NCBI GenBank assembly: GCA_905234195.1
Contig: CAJOFR010000008.1
Location: forward strand, 1-64,000
Source: an uncultured Selenomonadaceae bacterium
GTDB lineage: Bacteria; Bacillota; Negativicutes; Selenomonadales; Selenomonadaceae
Direction of reading: 5' to 3'
Length of the DNA: 64,000 nucleotides
Positions 40,126 to 48,873 of the stretch are shown here, piece after piece (position 1 is the stretch's first letter; each line of letters begins with the position of its first letter). The notes beneath the pieces were generated by a model. It had not been told where the DNA came from and searched no databases. It saw nothing but the letters and a program-made list of their open reading frames with translations. Both the position numbers and the translations under genes were made by a program.

Positions 40126-41742
40126 ATGAAGAGCAAAACCGTTGTCAACCTTCCGTCTTTAATCAGCGATTACTACACTCTCGCACCGGATCCGGAAAAC
40201 AAAACTCAAGGCGTGGCGTTCGGCACGTCCGGTCACAGAGGAAGTTCAAAGCTGCACAGTTTTAACGAACAGCACATACTCGCCATCGCGCAGGCGGTCT
40301 ACGAATACCGCACCGCTGAAAAGATTCAAGGACCGCTTTACATTGGCGCGGACACCCACGCCCTTTCTGAACCCGCGTTGCGTTCTTGCGTCGAAGTTTT
40401 GGCGGCGAACGGCGTCGATATTATTTTGCAGGAAGATTTTAAACCCGTGCCGACTCCCGTCGTCAGCCGCATTATCCTCGCGCACAACTACGAGCGCAAA
40501 GAGGCTAAACAGGCGGACGGTATTGTTATCACGCCGAGCCATAATCCTCCTACCGACGGCGGAATTAAGTATGACCCGACGACAGGCGGCCCCGCCTCCG
40601 CTGAAACCACAAAGATAATTCAGAATCGCGCCAACGAAATTATCAAAGAGGGCGTCGACAAAGTTGTTAAGCGCGTCCCGTTTGAACGCGCCGTCAAAAT
40701 GGATAACGTCCACTTCATGGATTACATGCGCCCCTACGTCGAGGCACTCGGCAGGGTTATCGACATGGACGCGGTTGCTAATTCCGGCTTGAACGTCGGC
40801 GCGGATCCTCTCGGCGGCTCCGGTATCTTCTATTGGGATCTGATTAACGAAGTCTACAAAATTAAAAAGCCCATTAACGTCGTCAACCCCAATATCGATT
40901 ATACTTTCTCGTTTATGCCTCCTGACCACGACGGCAAAATTCGTATGGACTGCTCGTCGCCTTTCGCAATGGCAAACCTTATCGCGCTGAAAGATCAGTA
41001 CGATATTGCGTTCGGCAATGACACTGACTACGACCGTCACGGAATTGTTACTCCGCAGGGGCTCATGAATCCGAATCATTATCTCGCCGTCGCAATAAAA
41101 TATCTGTTCACAAATCGCCCGAACTGGAGCAAAGACGCAATGGTCGGTAAAACTCTGGTCTCAAGTTCTCTTATCGACAAAGTCGCGGCTGATATCGGGC
41201 GCAAACTCTGCGAAGTTCCCGTCGGCTTTAAATGGTTCGTCGACGGTCTGTTCGATGGCTCTATGGGCTTCGGCGGCGAAGAATCTGCGGGCGCGTCCTT
41301 CCTCTGCAAAGATGCAAGCGTTTGGACGACGGATAAAGACGGAATTATCATGGACTTGCTCGCCGTCGAAATTACCGCGAAGACCGGCAAGAATCCTTCC
41401 GAACACCACAAAGAACTTACTGACAAGTTCGGAGAATTTTTCTACGCGCGCAAAGATACCCCCGCCACTCCCGAACAAAAAGCCGCGCTCGGAAAACTTT
41501 CGCCCGAAAATCTTAAGGCTGATACCCTCGCCGGCGCACCTATCACCGGCAAATTCACGAAGGCTCCCGGCAACGGCGCATCTATCGGCGGCTTGAAAGT
41601 CGTCACCGATAAAGGCTGGTTCGCGGCGCGTCCTTCCGGCACAGAAGATATGTGCAAAGTTTACGCTGAAAGTTTCGTTAGCGCAGACCACCTCAAGCAA
41701 ATTCAGAAAGAAGCTCAAGATATCGTCGCCTCCGTTGTGTGA
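40126..41742 (+). CDS. pgm: Alpha-D-glucose phosphate-specific phosphoglucomutase
   Basis: The 538-residue enzyme interconverts glucose 1- and 6-phosphate and matches the E. coli Pgm family in length and motifs: [10 protein letters not shown] (~32), active serine loop [15 protein letters not shown] (~138), metal loop [10 protein letters not shown] (~303), [10 protein letters not shown] (~382) and [12 protein letters not shown] at the end. GAGGGGG precedes the ATG. It follows a different phosphohexomutase by 80 bp; having both suggests separate supply for glycogen or UDP-glucose and for other sugar nucleotides. Confidence 0.96.
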   Translation: MKSKTVVNLPSLISDYYTLAPDPENKTQGVAFGTSGHRGSSKLHSFNEQHILAIAQAVYEYRTAEKIQGPLYIGADTHALSEPALRSCVEVLAANGVDIILQEDFKPVPTPVVSRIILAHNYERKEAKQADGIVITPSHNPPTDGGIKYDPTTGGPASAETTKIIQNRANEIIKEGVDKVVKRVPFERAVKMDNVHFMDYMRPYVEALGRVIDMDAVANSGLNVGADPLGGSGIFYWDLINEVYKIKKPINVVNPNIDYTFSFMPPDHDGKIRMDCSSPFAMANLIALKDQYDIAFGNDTDYDRHGIVTPQGLMNPNHYLAVAIKYLFTNRPNWSKDAMVGKTLVSSSLIDKVAADIGRKLCEVPVGFKWFVDGLFDGSMGFGGEESAGASFLCKDASVWTTDKDGIIMDLLAVEITAKTGKNPSEHHKELTDKFGEFFYARKDTPATPEQKAALGKLSPENLKADTLAGAPITGKFTKAPGNGASIGGLKVVTDKGWFAARPSGTEDMCKVYAESFVSADHLKQIQKEAQDIVASVV

Positions 41743-41797
41743 TAAAATTTTTTAGGCACATTCGTCCTCTATTTGTTCACATGAAGGGAGGAACGCA

Positions 41798-41944
41798 GTG
41801 ACGGATGATATATGGACTTTTTTGAGTCATGCTGTGACTTTGATTACGGCGTGTAAATACTCGTGGAGTGCGTTTAAAATACTGCGCGAATGGTTTAAGA
41901 TTTACAAAAAAAGTTCCCATAAACAACGACGCAAGTTAAAATGA
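41798..41944 (+). CDS. Micro-ORF of 48 residues after pgm
   Basis: This GTG-started frame (MTDDIWTFLSHAV to RRKLK) is too short for the ORF track but has an excellent ribosome site (GGGAGGAACGCA). The product has a moderately hydrophobic N-terminal half and a strongly basic C-terminus (KIYKKSSHKQRRKLK). It resembles small membrane-binding or toxin-like peptides in general shape only. Its stop lies in the loop of a perfect 9-bp hairpin. Another micro-ORF follows 32 nt later. Confidence 0.5.
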   Translation: MTDDIWTFLSHAVTLITACKYSWSAFKILREWFKIYKKSSHKQRRKLK

Positions 41945-41953
41945 GTCGTTGTT
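41922..41953 (+). other. Perfect 9-bp hairpin between the micro-ORFs
   Basis: AACAACGAC (41922-41930) pairs with GTCGTTGTT (41945-41953), enclosing the end of the first micro-ORF. No T tract follows, so an RNA-stability or translational-control element is likelier than a terminator. Confidence 0.5.
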
Positions 41954-41976
41954 GTATCTGCTGACACTGCTAAGCG

Positions 41977-42129
41977 ATGAAAATCGGAATTGTGTTTATA
42001 GTCGTCTTCACCTTGTGTGTCGTTTTCGGCAATGTTGTTGAAAATTGGTGGGATTGGCTCGCCGGATTGGTTTTCGGCTTGTCAATCTACCAGGTAGCAC
42101 CAAAATTCCTTGAATACTTGCGACGTTAA
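41977..42129 (+). CDS. Micro-ORF of 50 residues, membrane protein
   Basis: This ATG-started frame encodes a 50-residue peptide with two hydrophobic stretches (IGIVFIVVFTLCVVFG and WLAGLVFGLSIYQVA) and a basic end (EYLRR). The ribosome site is weak, so translation may depend on the micro-ORF upstream. It ends 38 nt before the pgi start. I recognise no family. Together the micro-ORFs fill the 424-nt gap between pgm and pgi, which otherwise shows nothing else. Confidence 0.45.
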   Translation: MKIGIVFIVVFTLCVVFGNVVENWWDWLAGLVFGLSIYQVAPKFLEYLRR

Positions 42130-42166
42130 AAATTTTTCTTTCAAATACGAAAGGAGTAAAAAAGCT

Positions 42167-43639
42167 ATGGCGTTGACTTTAAAATCCGGTTTTAGTTTCG
42201 ATTATGATAATCTTTTCGGCGAAGGTAAAGTTACTCAAGCCGACCTCGATTTTTACGCGGAAGATCTGAAAAAAGCTCACGAAGCTATGAAAGTTATGCG
42301 CAAGGATGGTTTCATTAAGGCTCACCTTTCCAAAGACGGCGCGCCCGAAAAAGTTTACTTCTCCAAACTCCCCTACGTCACCGAAGAAAACGGCAAACTC
42401 AATCTTAATTCGCCGGAGAGTATCAAAAAATTGCACGAGTTCACCGAACACCTGCGCAATAATATCGACACGGTCGTTTCGCTCGGCATCGGCGGCTCTT
42501 TTCTCGGCAACAAAGTGCTGTTCGATATTTTCTGCGGAGAATTTTGGAACACGTGGTCTAAGGAACAGCGCAAGGGCTTGCCGAAAGTTTATTTCAGCGG
42601 GCAGAATATTGACCCGCGCCGCACCGGCGACATAATCAATCACATTAAGGCAATGGCGGCAGTCACGAAGTCCCACGAAAACCGCAAGTACAAAGTCTGC
42701 TTGATTTGTATTTCAAAATCCGGCGGCACGCTCGACACAATGAGTAACTTTATGGTTATGTACGACGCCTTGACGAAATGCGAAGACGTCGAAGTCGAAG
42801 TCGTGGCGGTCACCGATCCGAACATGGAAAAGAAAACTCTGCTCAAGCAACTCGCCGTCGATAAGGGCTGGCCTACTTTTGCAGTGCCCGACGGCGTCGG
42901 CGGAAGGTTTACGGTTTTCTGCGAAGTCGGTCTTTCTACGGCTGCGGTTATCGGAATGGACATTGAAAAATTCCTCGAAGGCGCGAAGGCTATGGACGAG
43001 GCTTGCCAAAACGAAAATCTCTTTGAAAATCCGGCAATGCTCAACGCGGCTCTGAAGTTCGCGGCGTCTGAAAAACACGGGCGCAATATCGAAGTCATGA
43101 TGCCTTACGGCGATTATCTCAAGTCCCTTTCCGAATGGTATATTCAGCTTTTGGCGGAGTCTCTCGGCAAACAATTCGATAAGGAAGGCAAGGAAGTTTG
43201 CTACGGTCGTACGCCGCTCGTCGCTGTCGGTACGACGGATATGCATTCGCAAACCCAACAGCACCAGGAAGGCGCGCTCGATAAAGTCGTTCAGTTCATT
43301 AAGGTTGAAAAGTGGGCTGACGATTTGACGATTCCGAACGTCTTCCCTGAATTTAAAAAGCTTGCAGATATTTCCGGCGTGACAATGAGTGAGGCACTGG
43401 AAGTTGCTCGCCAATCTAATGCGGACGCTCTGAAGTCCAACAAACGCTTTAACGCCTGCTTCACCTTGCCCGAACTGAATGAATTCCATCTCGGCGAACT
43501 CATGTACCTTTTGGCAATGTCCGTTGCTTACGAAGGAGAACTTTCCAACGTCGACGCTTTCAATCAGCCCGGCGTTGAGGCTTACAAGCGCATCATGGGT
43601 CCGAAACTCCAGGAAGTCAGAAAAGCTAAGGGCGTGTAA
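42167..43639 (+). CDS. pgi: Glucose-6-phosphate isomerase
   Basis: The 490-residue enzyme interconverts glucose 6-phosphate and fructose 6-phosphate. Signatures include VSLGIGGSFLGNKVLFD (~105), ICISKSGGTLDTMSNF (~187), the VPDGVGGRFTVFCEVGLS region (~242) and GTTDMHSQTQQHQEG (~365), which contains active-site residues. ATG 42167 with AAAGGAG is the obvious start; the ORF-track start overlaps the micro-ORF. It completes the mutase-pgm-pgi set and is followed by a strong terminator. Confidence 0.96.
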   Translation: MALTLKSGFSFDYDNLFGEGKVTQADLDFYAEDLKKAHEAMKVMRKDGFIKAHLSKDGAPEKVYFSKLPYVTEENGKLNLNSPESIKKLHEFTEHLRNNIDTVVSLGIGGSFLGNKVLFDIFCGEFWNTWSKEQRKGLPKVYFSGQNIDPRRTGDIINHIKAMAAVTKSHENRKYKVCLICISKSGGTLDTMSNFMVMYDALTKCEDVEVEVVAVTDPNMEKKTLLKQLAVDKGWPTFAVPDGVGGRFTVFCEVGLSTAAVIGMDIEKFLEGAKAMDEACQNENLFENPAMLNAALKFAASEKHGRNIEVMMPYGDYLKSLSEWYIQLLAESLGKQFDKEGKEVCYGRTPLVAVGTTDMHSQTQQHQEGALDKVVQFIKVEKWADDLTIPNVFPEFKKLADISGVTMSEALEVARQSNADALKSNKRFNACFTLPELNEFHLGELMYLLAMSVAYEGELSNVDAFNQPGVEAYKRIMGPKLQEVRKAKGV

Positions 43640-43684
43640 TTTTCAAAATGATTTTGCAGGAACGCATCATTAAATAGATTTTTT

Positions 43685-43715
43685 GACCGGCGAAAAAATT
43701 TGCCGGTCTTTTTTG
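43685..43715 (+). terminator. Rho-independent terminator after pgi
   Basis: A perfect 7-bp stem GACCGGC/GCCGGTC encloses GAAAAAATTT and is followed by TTTTTTG. Confidence 0.9.
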
Positions 43716-43777
43716 TTGCGCGGAAAGGGAATATGTGATAAATTATCAGCGAAAAAATTTTGGAAAGGAAGTTTGTT

Positions 43778-44869
43778 TTGGCTAAAAGGAAAACCATTCC
43801 CGCGATCTCCATCATAATCCCAATGTACAACACGGAAAAATATATCAGCGAGTGTCTTGAAAGTATCCTTGCACAGACTTTTGAGAACTATGAAGTTATT
43901 GTGGTTGACGATTGTTCAACGGATAATAGCGCGGCGATTGTTGAAAGTTATATTCCAAAATTCAGAAGGGGGGGGGTAGACAGACTGAATCTGCTCAAAT
44001 TGAAAGTTAATTCAGGCGGTGCCGGCAAGCCCAGAAATAAAGGGTTGCGCTTTGCTTTGGGCGAATACGTTTTTTTCATGGACAGCGATGACTCGATGAT
44101 GCGCGACGGGTTTGAAAAACTCTACCGCGCCGCCGAAAAATATGACGCCGATGTTATCCACTGTGACAAATGCTATCAAACTGAAGATGAAAATATTCCC
44201 ACAGATAAATCTACCCTTAAAGAAAGGGTAAGGAATGCTGAAATTATTTCATCTCCCACTTATATGCCGGATGATCCGGTTGAGCGGGTGAAAAAATTTA
44301 TGGAATGTAAGTTCAGTTGGGAGCCATGGAATCATCTTATTCGTCGGACTTTGTTGATTGAAAACGACATTAAATTTTCTAACTTGAGTATTGTGGACGA
44401 TTCGCTGTTCAGTTTTTTTGTGATGTGCATGGCGGAAAAAATTATTTGTTTGCCGGAAGCTTTTTACATTTGGAGGAATAGGACGGATTCAAATAGCCGC
44501 GAAATTCTCGACGTTGCGAAAACTGTGCATCGCAGAGCCGGAGATATTTTTAAGCTGATAAACCACCTTGAAAAATTTTGTAACGAATTTGAACCTTTCA
44601 AAGAAAATATGGAATATAGATACGCGATTTTTGACTTTTTCAGAGAAGTGGGCGGGAATCCTCAAATGCTGGAGCTTTATTCAAAAATTCCTGCTCATTT
44701 GCTCGACGGGCTTGTTCGCAAAGAAATTGAACAGATTGAAGAAAAAGACGCATTGACCGCTTTTCTTTTTAGTAAAATGATCGCTCTCAACTTGGGAATT
44801 TTGCAACTTCAAGGTTATATTCAGCAAATGCAAACGCAGAATCAAAAAACTAATGAAAATATTTTTTAA
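43778..44869 (+). CDS. Family 2 glycosyltransferase with in-frame G9 tract
   Basis: The 363-residue protein has a GT-A fold: SIIIPMYNTEKYISECLESIL (part shown), VIVVDDCSTDNS and the DXD-type FMDSDDS that binds the nucleotide sugar. It lacks a transmembrane helix, so it is cytosolic or peripheral. TTG 43778, 7 nt after AAAGGAAG, matches the start of the paralogue. A run of nine G (43968-43976) encodes RRGG at ~64-67; one base gained or lost would truncate the protein. The following gene is a close paralogue. The region is more AT-rich than its neighbours. Acceptor and sugar are unknown; surface glycan synthesis is likely. Confidence 0.9.
   Translation: MAKRKTIPAISIIIPMYNTEKYISECLESILAQTFENYEVIVVDDCSTDNSAAIVESYIPKFRRGGVDRLNLLKLKVNSGGAGKPRNKGLRFALGEYVFFMDSDDSMMRDGFEKLYRAAEKYDADVIHCDKCYQTEDENIPTDKSTLKERVRNAEIISSPTYMPDDPVERVKKFMECKFSWEPWNHLIRRTLLIENDIKFSNLSIVDDSLFSFFVMCMAEKIICLPEAFYIWRNRTDSNSREILDVAKTVHRRAGDIFKLINHLEKFCNEFEPFKENMEYRYAIFDFFREVGGNPQMLELYSKIPAHLLDGLVRKEIEQIEEKDALTAFLFSKMIALNLGILQLQGYIQQMQTQNQKTNENIF
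43968..43976 (+). repeat. Poly-G tract (G9) inside the glycosyltransferase gene
   Basis: Nine consecutive G lie in frame within the catalytic domain. The paralogue has a mixed sequence at the aligned position (KFRVSGVD versus KFRRGGVD), so the tract is not required by the protein fold. Such tracts are typical slipped-strand phase-variation sites. Confidence 0.8.
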
Positions 44870-44887
44870 CGACAAGGAGAATATGTT

Positions 44888-46009
44888 TTGGCTAACAAGA
44901 AAAATATTCCTGCAGTTTCTGTTATAATCCCAATGTACAATATGGAAAAATATATCGATGAATGTCTCGACAGCGTGCTTGGACAAACTTTTGAGGACTA
45001 CGAAGTTATTGTGGTTGACGATTGCTCGACGGATAACAGCGCGGCAATTGTTGAAAGTTATATTCCTAAATTCAGAGTGAGCGGCGTGGACAGGCTCCGG
45101 CTTGTAAAATCTCCGGCAAATTCCGGCGGGCGTCCGGGTGTGCCGAGAAATGTCGGTATGAGACTTTCGCACGGGGAATATCTGATGTTCGTGGACAGCG
45201 ACGACGCAATTACAAAGAGCGCGCTCAAAGAACTTTACAAGGTTGCAAAAGATTTCGACGCCGAAGTTGTGCACTGCGAAAAATTTTTGTCGACTCAAGA
45301 CGAAACTCTTTCGGGGCATAAAGGTTTTCAAGTGATGGCAATGAAAAAAACCGATTTCGTTACGAAACCGACGCTCTTCACTGAAAATCTTGCCGAGCGC
45401 GTGAAAATTTTCAGTTCAGATAAATTTGATTGGAGCTCCTACACAAATTTTGTGCGCAGGGATTTTGTAATGCAGAATGATTTAGAATTCCCCGACTATA
45501 AAGTTTGTGAAGACTCGGTGTTTTCTCTGTACCTGTTGTGCCTGGCAAAAAATTTTGTGCTCACTCCAACTGTCCATTACGTTTATCGAGACAGGCAAGA
45601 CTCCGCGACAAAACCAAATCAATTGTCCGCCGAAGAAAGATTTCACAGATGGGGAGAGTTTTTCTTTCGCGGGATAACTCTTTTGGATAAATTCCTGGAC
45701 AGATTTGCTTTCTTCCGCGAAAATATCGCCTACAAGTACGCGATTTACGATTTGCTGATGAAAACTAACAGCGGTCCCCTCCTCGACGTTTATTCTAAAA
45801 TTCCTTCGGGGCAACTCGACAAATTAATTTCGTGGGAACTTTCAAAAGTCGAAGATAAAACGCCGCTGACGACTTTCTTTTTCAGCAGAATGAATATCTT
45901 TAATTTGAACGTCGTGCGACTTCAAGGTAGTCTTCGTCAAGAGCACTCGAAAGTTAAGCAATTAGAGGAACAGATCCAACAGCTGCAAATCCAACAACTC
46001 CAAAAATAA
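44888..46009 (+). CDS. Family 2 glycosyltransferase, paralogue of the preceding gene
   Basis: The 373-residue GT2 enzyme has VIIPMYNMEKYIDECLDSVL, VIVVDDCSTDNS and the DXD-type MFVDSDDA. A stretch around YEVIVVDDCSTDNSAAIVES is identical to the first enzyme, also nearly so in DNA, while the C-terminal halves diverge. The C-terminus ends in a Gln-rich coiled coil (KQLEEQIQQLQIQQLQ), which could mediate oligomerisation. TTG start after GGAG, 18 nt behind the first gene. A terminator follows. Confidence 0.9.
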   Translation: MANKKNIPAVSVIIPMYNMEKYIDECLDSVLGQTFEDYEVIVVDDCSTDNSAAIVESYIPKFRVSGVDRLRLVKSPANSGGRPGVPRNVGMRLSHGEYLMFVDSDDAITKSALKELYKVAKDFDAEVVHCEKFLSTQDETLSGHKGFQVMAMKKTDFVTKPTLFTENLAERVKIFSSDKFDWSSYTNFVRRDFVMQNDLEFPDYKVCEDSVFSLYLLCLAKNFVLTPTVHYVYRDRQDSATKPNQLSAEERFHRWGEFFFRGITLLDKFLDRFAFFRENIAYKYAIYDLLMKTNSGPLLDVYSKIPSGQLDKLISWELSKVEDKTPLTTFFFSRMNIFNLNVVRLQGSLRQEHSKVKQLEEQIQQLQIQQLQK

Positions 46010-46018
46010 TTTTAATCC

Positions 46019-46049
46019 GACCGACTAAAATGTTGCCGGTCATTTTTTT
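46019..46049 (+). terminator. Terminator after the second glycosyltransferase gene
   Basis: GACCG and CGGTC (5 bp plus a partly paired extension) enclose ~13 nt and are followed by ATTTTTTTAC. It resembles the pgi terminator. Confidence 0.6.
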
Positions 46050-46051
46050 AC

Positions 46052-46080
46052 TTGACATAAAATTTCATTGCGCCTATACT
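46052..46080 (+). promoter_or_regulatory. Strong promoter of the HlyD/ABC-2 export operon
   Basis: Perfect TTGACA and TATACT are separated by 17 nt, ~55 nt upstream of the first start codon. Confidence 0.85.
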
Positions 46081-46135
46081 TAAAACGTTTGATTGACATT
46101 TAAAAAATTTTATTTCTTCAATAGGAGAAGACAGA

Positions 46136-46708
46136 ATGTATTTGGCAGCAGTTTTAGAAATTTTGAGTTTGATACTTTCCAGAATTTTGCCGGTGGAACT
46201 TTCTTTCGAGAATGGCTTAATAGAAAACCTTCAAGTCATAGTCTTAATAGCGGGCGCAATTTTCAGCTTGAGTTTGTTTTTTCAGACAAGGGACGCACGA
46301 TTAAAATGGTTCCAAATTTTTTGCGCGGCGGCATTTTTGCTGGTCACCTTCCGCGAATTGAGCTGGGGAAGAGTATTTTTCCCTATAGCCCAAGAAAATT
46401 TCGGTCCGGTCTTCGTCGACATGAAGGACTACCATTTCAGAATGCAAGTTTATTTTTTTATCGCGGTTTACGGAGCGGCGATGTTGTTTATACTTTTTAA
46501 ATTTATCCCCGTCAAAAAATTCCTGCAGTGTAAATTTCCGACAAAAATTTTCGCGGTGCTGATTGTTGCTATCGTTTGCCAATACTTGGGCAAGCACGGA
46601 TATTTTTTAGACAGAACGACGGGGCAAATGTTTGAGGAGCTTAACGAGCTGATTGCTTATTCTTGTTTCCCTGCGATATGCCTGCACTACCACAAAAATT
46701 TTAAATGA
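46136..46708 (+). CDS. Polytopic membrane protein of unknown function
   Basis: The 190-residue protein has about five predicted transmembrane helices (for example VIVLIAGAIFSLSLFF and FFIAVYGAAMLFILFKF). A conserved-looking polar cluster, FRELSWGRVFF, lies at ~72-82. I do not know the family. ATG follows GGAGAAGACAGA. It is the first gene behind a strong promoter and ends 16 nt before the HlyD start, so it may be a component of the export system. Confidence 0.75.
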   Translation: MYLAAVLEILSLILSRILPVELSFENGLIENLQVIVLIAGAIFSLSLFFQTRDARLKWFQIFCAAAFLLVTFRELSWGRVFFPIAQENFGPVFVDMKDYHFRMQVYFFIAVYGAAMLFILFKFIPVKKFLQCKFPTKIFAVLIVAIVCQYLGKHGYFLDRTTGQMFEELNELIAYSCFPAICLHYHKNFK

Positions 46709-46724
46709 ATGGAGGATAATACCT

Positions 46725-47738
46725 TTGGAAAAATTTTTCGACAGAATAAAAATCGCGGCATTGATATTTTTTGTCTGCGCGGGTTTCGGGATTTTTTATT
46801 GGCAGATTAAGCCGGTACAATCTGAACAAGTCGCGAATTGGGGAATGGCGGACGCGAAAGAAATTAATGTAAACTCCAAAGTCGGCGGGCGCGTGATTCA
46901 AATTTTGGCGGCGGAGGGTGACGCAGTCAGACAAGGACAGCTTTTGGCGAGAATCGACAGCGAATTTCAGGAGCCGCAACAGCGTCAGGCACAGGCCGCT
47001 ATCGCCGCGCAGGTCGCCCAACTTCAACAGCTGATTATCTCCTCGAACGAAGCCGAAGGAACTTTGAACGCCGCACTTCAGAACGCGCAGGCTCAACTGA
47101 AACGCGCCGAAACTTCTATGAGACTTGCCGAGAAAAATGAATTGCGCTTCCGCGAACTGCTGAACCAATCCGCTATCGCCGAACAAACCTACGACACCTA
47201 CAAAATGCAACTCGAAGATTCTCAAGCCGCCTACAATGCCGCCCTTGCCAACGTCGAAAGCGCGCGGGTTGCCCTGCTCAAAAACGAGGAGAACCGCGCC
47301 GCGCAGGACGCCTCACGTCAGCAAATTGAGTCGCTCAAAAGTCAACTCGAAAGCGTCAATTTGAATATCAAGGAGACGGAAATTTTGGCTCCCTTCGACG
47401 GAATTATTACGAAAAAATATGTGGAGGAAGGCGCGCTGATTTCAAGCAGTGTTCCCCTTTTTTCGATTCAAGACCCGAAAAATAATTGGGTTGACTTCAA
47501 AATTAAGGAGACTGAAATTAATAACTACAAGGTCGGCGAAAAATTTGATCTCACCGGACGCAACGGCACGCTGAAAATTTCTGGCACCGTCGAAAGTATT
47601 CGACGCAAGGCGGATTTTGCGACGCAGAAGGCTACTTCGGAACGCGGCGACACGGATATTATCGCCTTCAATGTAAAAATTCGCACGGACAGCGAAAATG
47701 TTTGGCCGGGCATGAGATTTACTATCGATGAAAAATGA
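46725..47738 (+). CDS. HlyD-family membrane-fusion protein
   Basis: The 337-residue protein has one N-terminal membrane anchor (IAALIFFVCAGFGIFYW), a split lipoyl domain (SKVGGRVIQILAAEGDAV and ILAPFDGIITKKYV), a long coiled-coil hairpin rich in Ala/Gln (~90-220) and a C-terminal beta barrel, as in YbhG/EmrA/HlyD. It should bridge inner-membrane permeases to an outer-membrane channel. The TTG at 46725 with GGAGG upstream is the likely start. Its stop overlaps the start of the ABC-2 permease gene. No TolC-like gene is in the window. Confidence 0.92.
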   Translation: MEKFFDRIKIAALIFFVCAGFGIFYWQIKPVQSEQVANWGMADAKEINVNSKVGGRVIQILAAEGDAVRQGQLLARIDSEFQEPQQRQAQAAIAAQVAQLQQLIISSNEAEGTLNAALQNAQAQLKRAETSMRLAEKNELRFRELLNQSAIAEQTYDTYKMQLEDSQAAYNAALANVESARVALLKNEENRAAQDASRQQIESLKSQLESVNLNIKETEILAPFDGIITKKYVEEGALISSSVPLFSIQDPKNNWVDFKIKETEINNYKVGEKFDLTGRNGTLKISGTVESIRRKADFATQKATSERGDTDIIAFNVKIRTDSENVWPGMRFTIDEK

Positions 47739-48873
47739 AATTACTCAAATCATAAACGGGCGGCGCGTCCTGCTGATTTTAATTTTTTTGCCGTTAATTT
47801 ACACGCTCTGTTTCATGACGATGTTTGCAAAAAATTTGCTGACTGAAGTGCCGATTATCGTCGTGAACCTGGACGACGGGACGCGCGGGCAAAAAATTCT
47901 GCGCGATTTATTAGATACACCCGAAGTAAAAATTATTTCAGTCGAAGATACGGCGGCAGATATTGATAAAAAAATTTTGGAGCTCGACGCGATTGGCGCG
48001 GCTGTCATCCCAAAAGATTTTTCACAAAAAATTTCTCGCGGAGAAAGTGTTTCGATTGAGCTGATTACCGACAACACGAATACGCTTTTGAGCAGCGTCG
48101 TTTCACGGGCGGTGCAGTCTGTCGTTTCGGCGAACAGCACGGAAATTTTAATCGACACGCGAATTTCCGCCGGCTGGAGTATTCAACAAGCGGAGAGTTC
48201 TTTTTTCAATTCGAGCACGAGAGTTTTTTATAACCCGACGTCCGGCTACACGGATTTTTTCATGACGATGATTATTCCGCACGCAGTACAAATTGCGATA
48301 GTCTTTTCTATTGCGCCGGCGATTGCCGAAGAAAGAATTTCCCGCCGCCGTGATTTTTTGGAGAAGCCGTTTAAAGTTCTCGGTACGAAACTTTTGGTTT
48401 ATACCTTGTTTTCAACTTCGGTGGTGGCGATTTGTCTTTCGATTGGAATAAAATTTTTCGGGATGGTTTGTCGCGGAGATTTTTTCGCGATCGTTGCGAT
48501 TTTGACGGCGTTTATTTTCGCGATGACTGCAGTTGCGATTTGCGCGGGCGCGTGGAACGAAGTCCCCTACAAGGCGACGCTCTGCGCGGTGGTGTATATT
48601 ATGCCGTCGATTTTATTTACCGGCGCGCTTTGGCCGCGATATTCTATGGACAGTTTCAGCTTGTTCCTGTCGTATATCATGCCCATTGGTTACGCGTCGA
48701 ACGACCTGCGCGATCTATTTTTGAAAGGTACGGCTATAAATTTGGAAGGTCACTTGGCAATTTTGATTTGTTTTGGAATGATTTTTTTCACCGCAAGTTT
48801 AATTGGCGTGAAGTTTACGGGGGGTTGCGAAGATGTTGGAGATAATCCGCCGCGAAACACTCTTTCTGATTAA
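47728..48873 (+). CDS. ABC-2 type permease (YhgE/YbhR-like)
   Basis: The 381-residue membrane protein has an N-terminal helix, a ~140-residue extracytoplasmic domain (PIIVVNLDDGTRGQKILRDL) and five or so C-terminal helices, the ABC2_membrane_3 layout. FYNPTSGYTDFFMTMIIPHAVQ precedes the membrane core. It overlaps the HlyD gene by 11 nt and the next permease gene by 41 nt, so the three form one unit. The cargo is unknown; drugs, lipids or envelope precursors are typical for the family. Confidence 0.9.
   Translation: MKNEITQIINGRRVLLILIFLPLIYTLCFMTMFAKNLLTEVPIIVVNLDDGTRGQKILRDLLDTPEVKIISVEDTAADIDKKILELDAIGAAVIPKDFSQKISRGESVSIELITDNTNTLLSSVVSRAVQSVVSANSTEILIDTRISAGWSIQQAESSFFNSSTRVFYNPTSGYTDFFMTMIIPHAVQIAIVFSIAPAIAEERISRRRDFLEKPFKVLGTKLLVYTLFSTSVVAICLSIGIKFFGMVCRGDFFAIVAILTAFIFAMTAVAICAGAWNEVPYKATLCAVVYIMPSILFTGALWPRYSMDSFSLFLSYIMPIGYASNDLRDLFLKGTAINLEGHLAILICFGMIFFTASLIGVKFTGGCEDVGDNPPRNTLSD

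Noticed and set aside
43713-43742. Promoter for the glycosyltransferase pair
   Set aside because: TTGTTG with GATAAA needs an 18-nt spacer and both hexamers are poor, so I could not support it.
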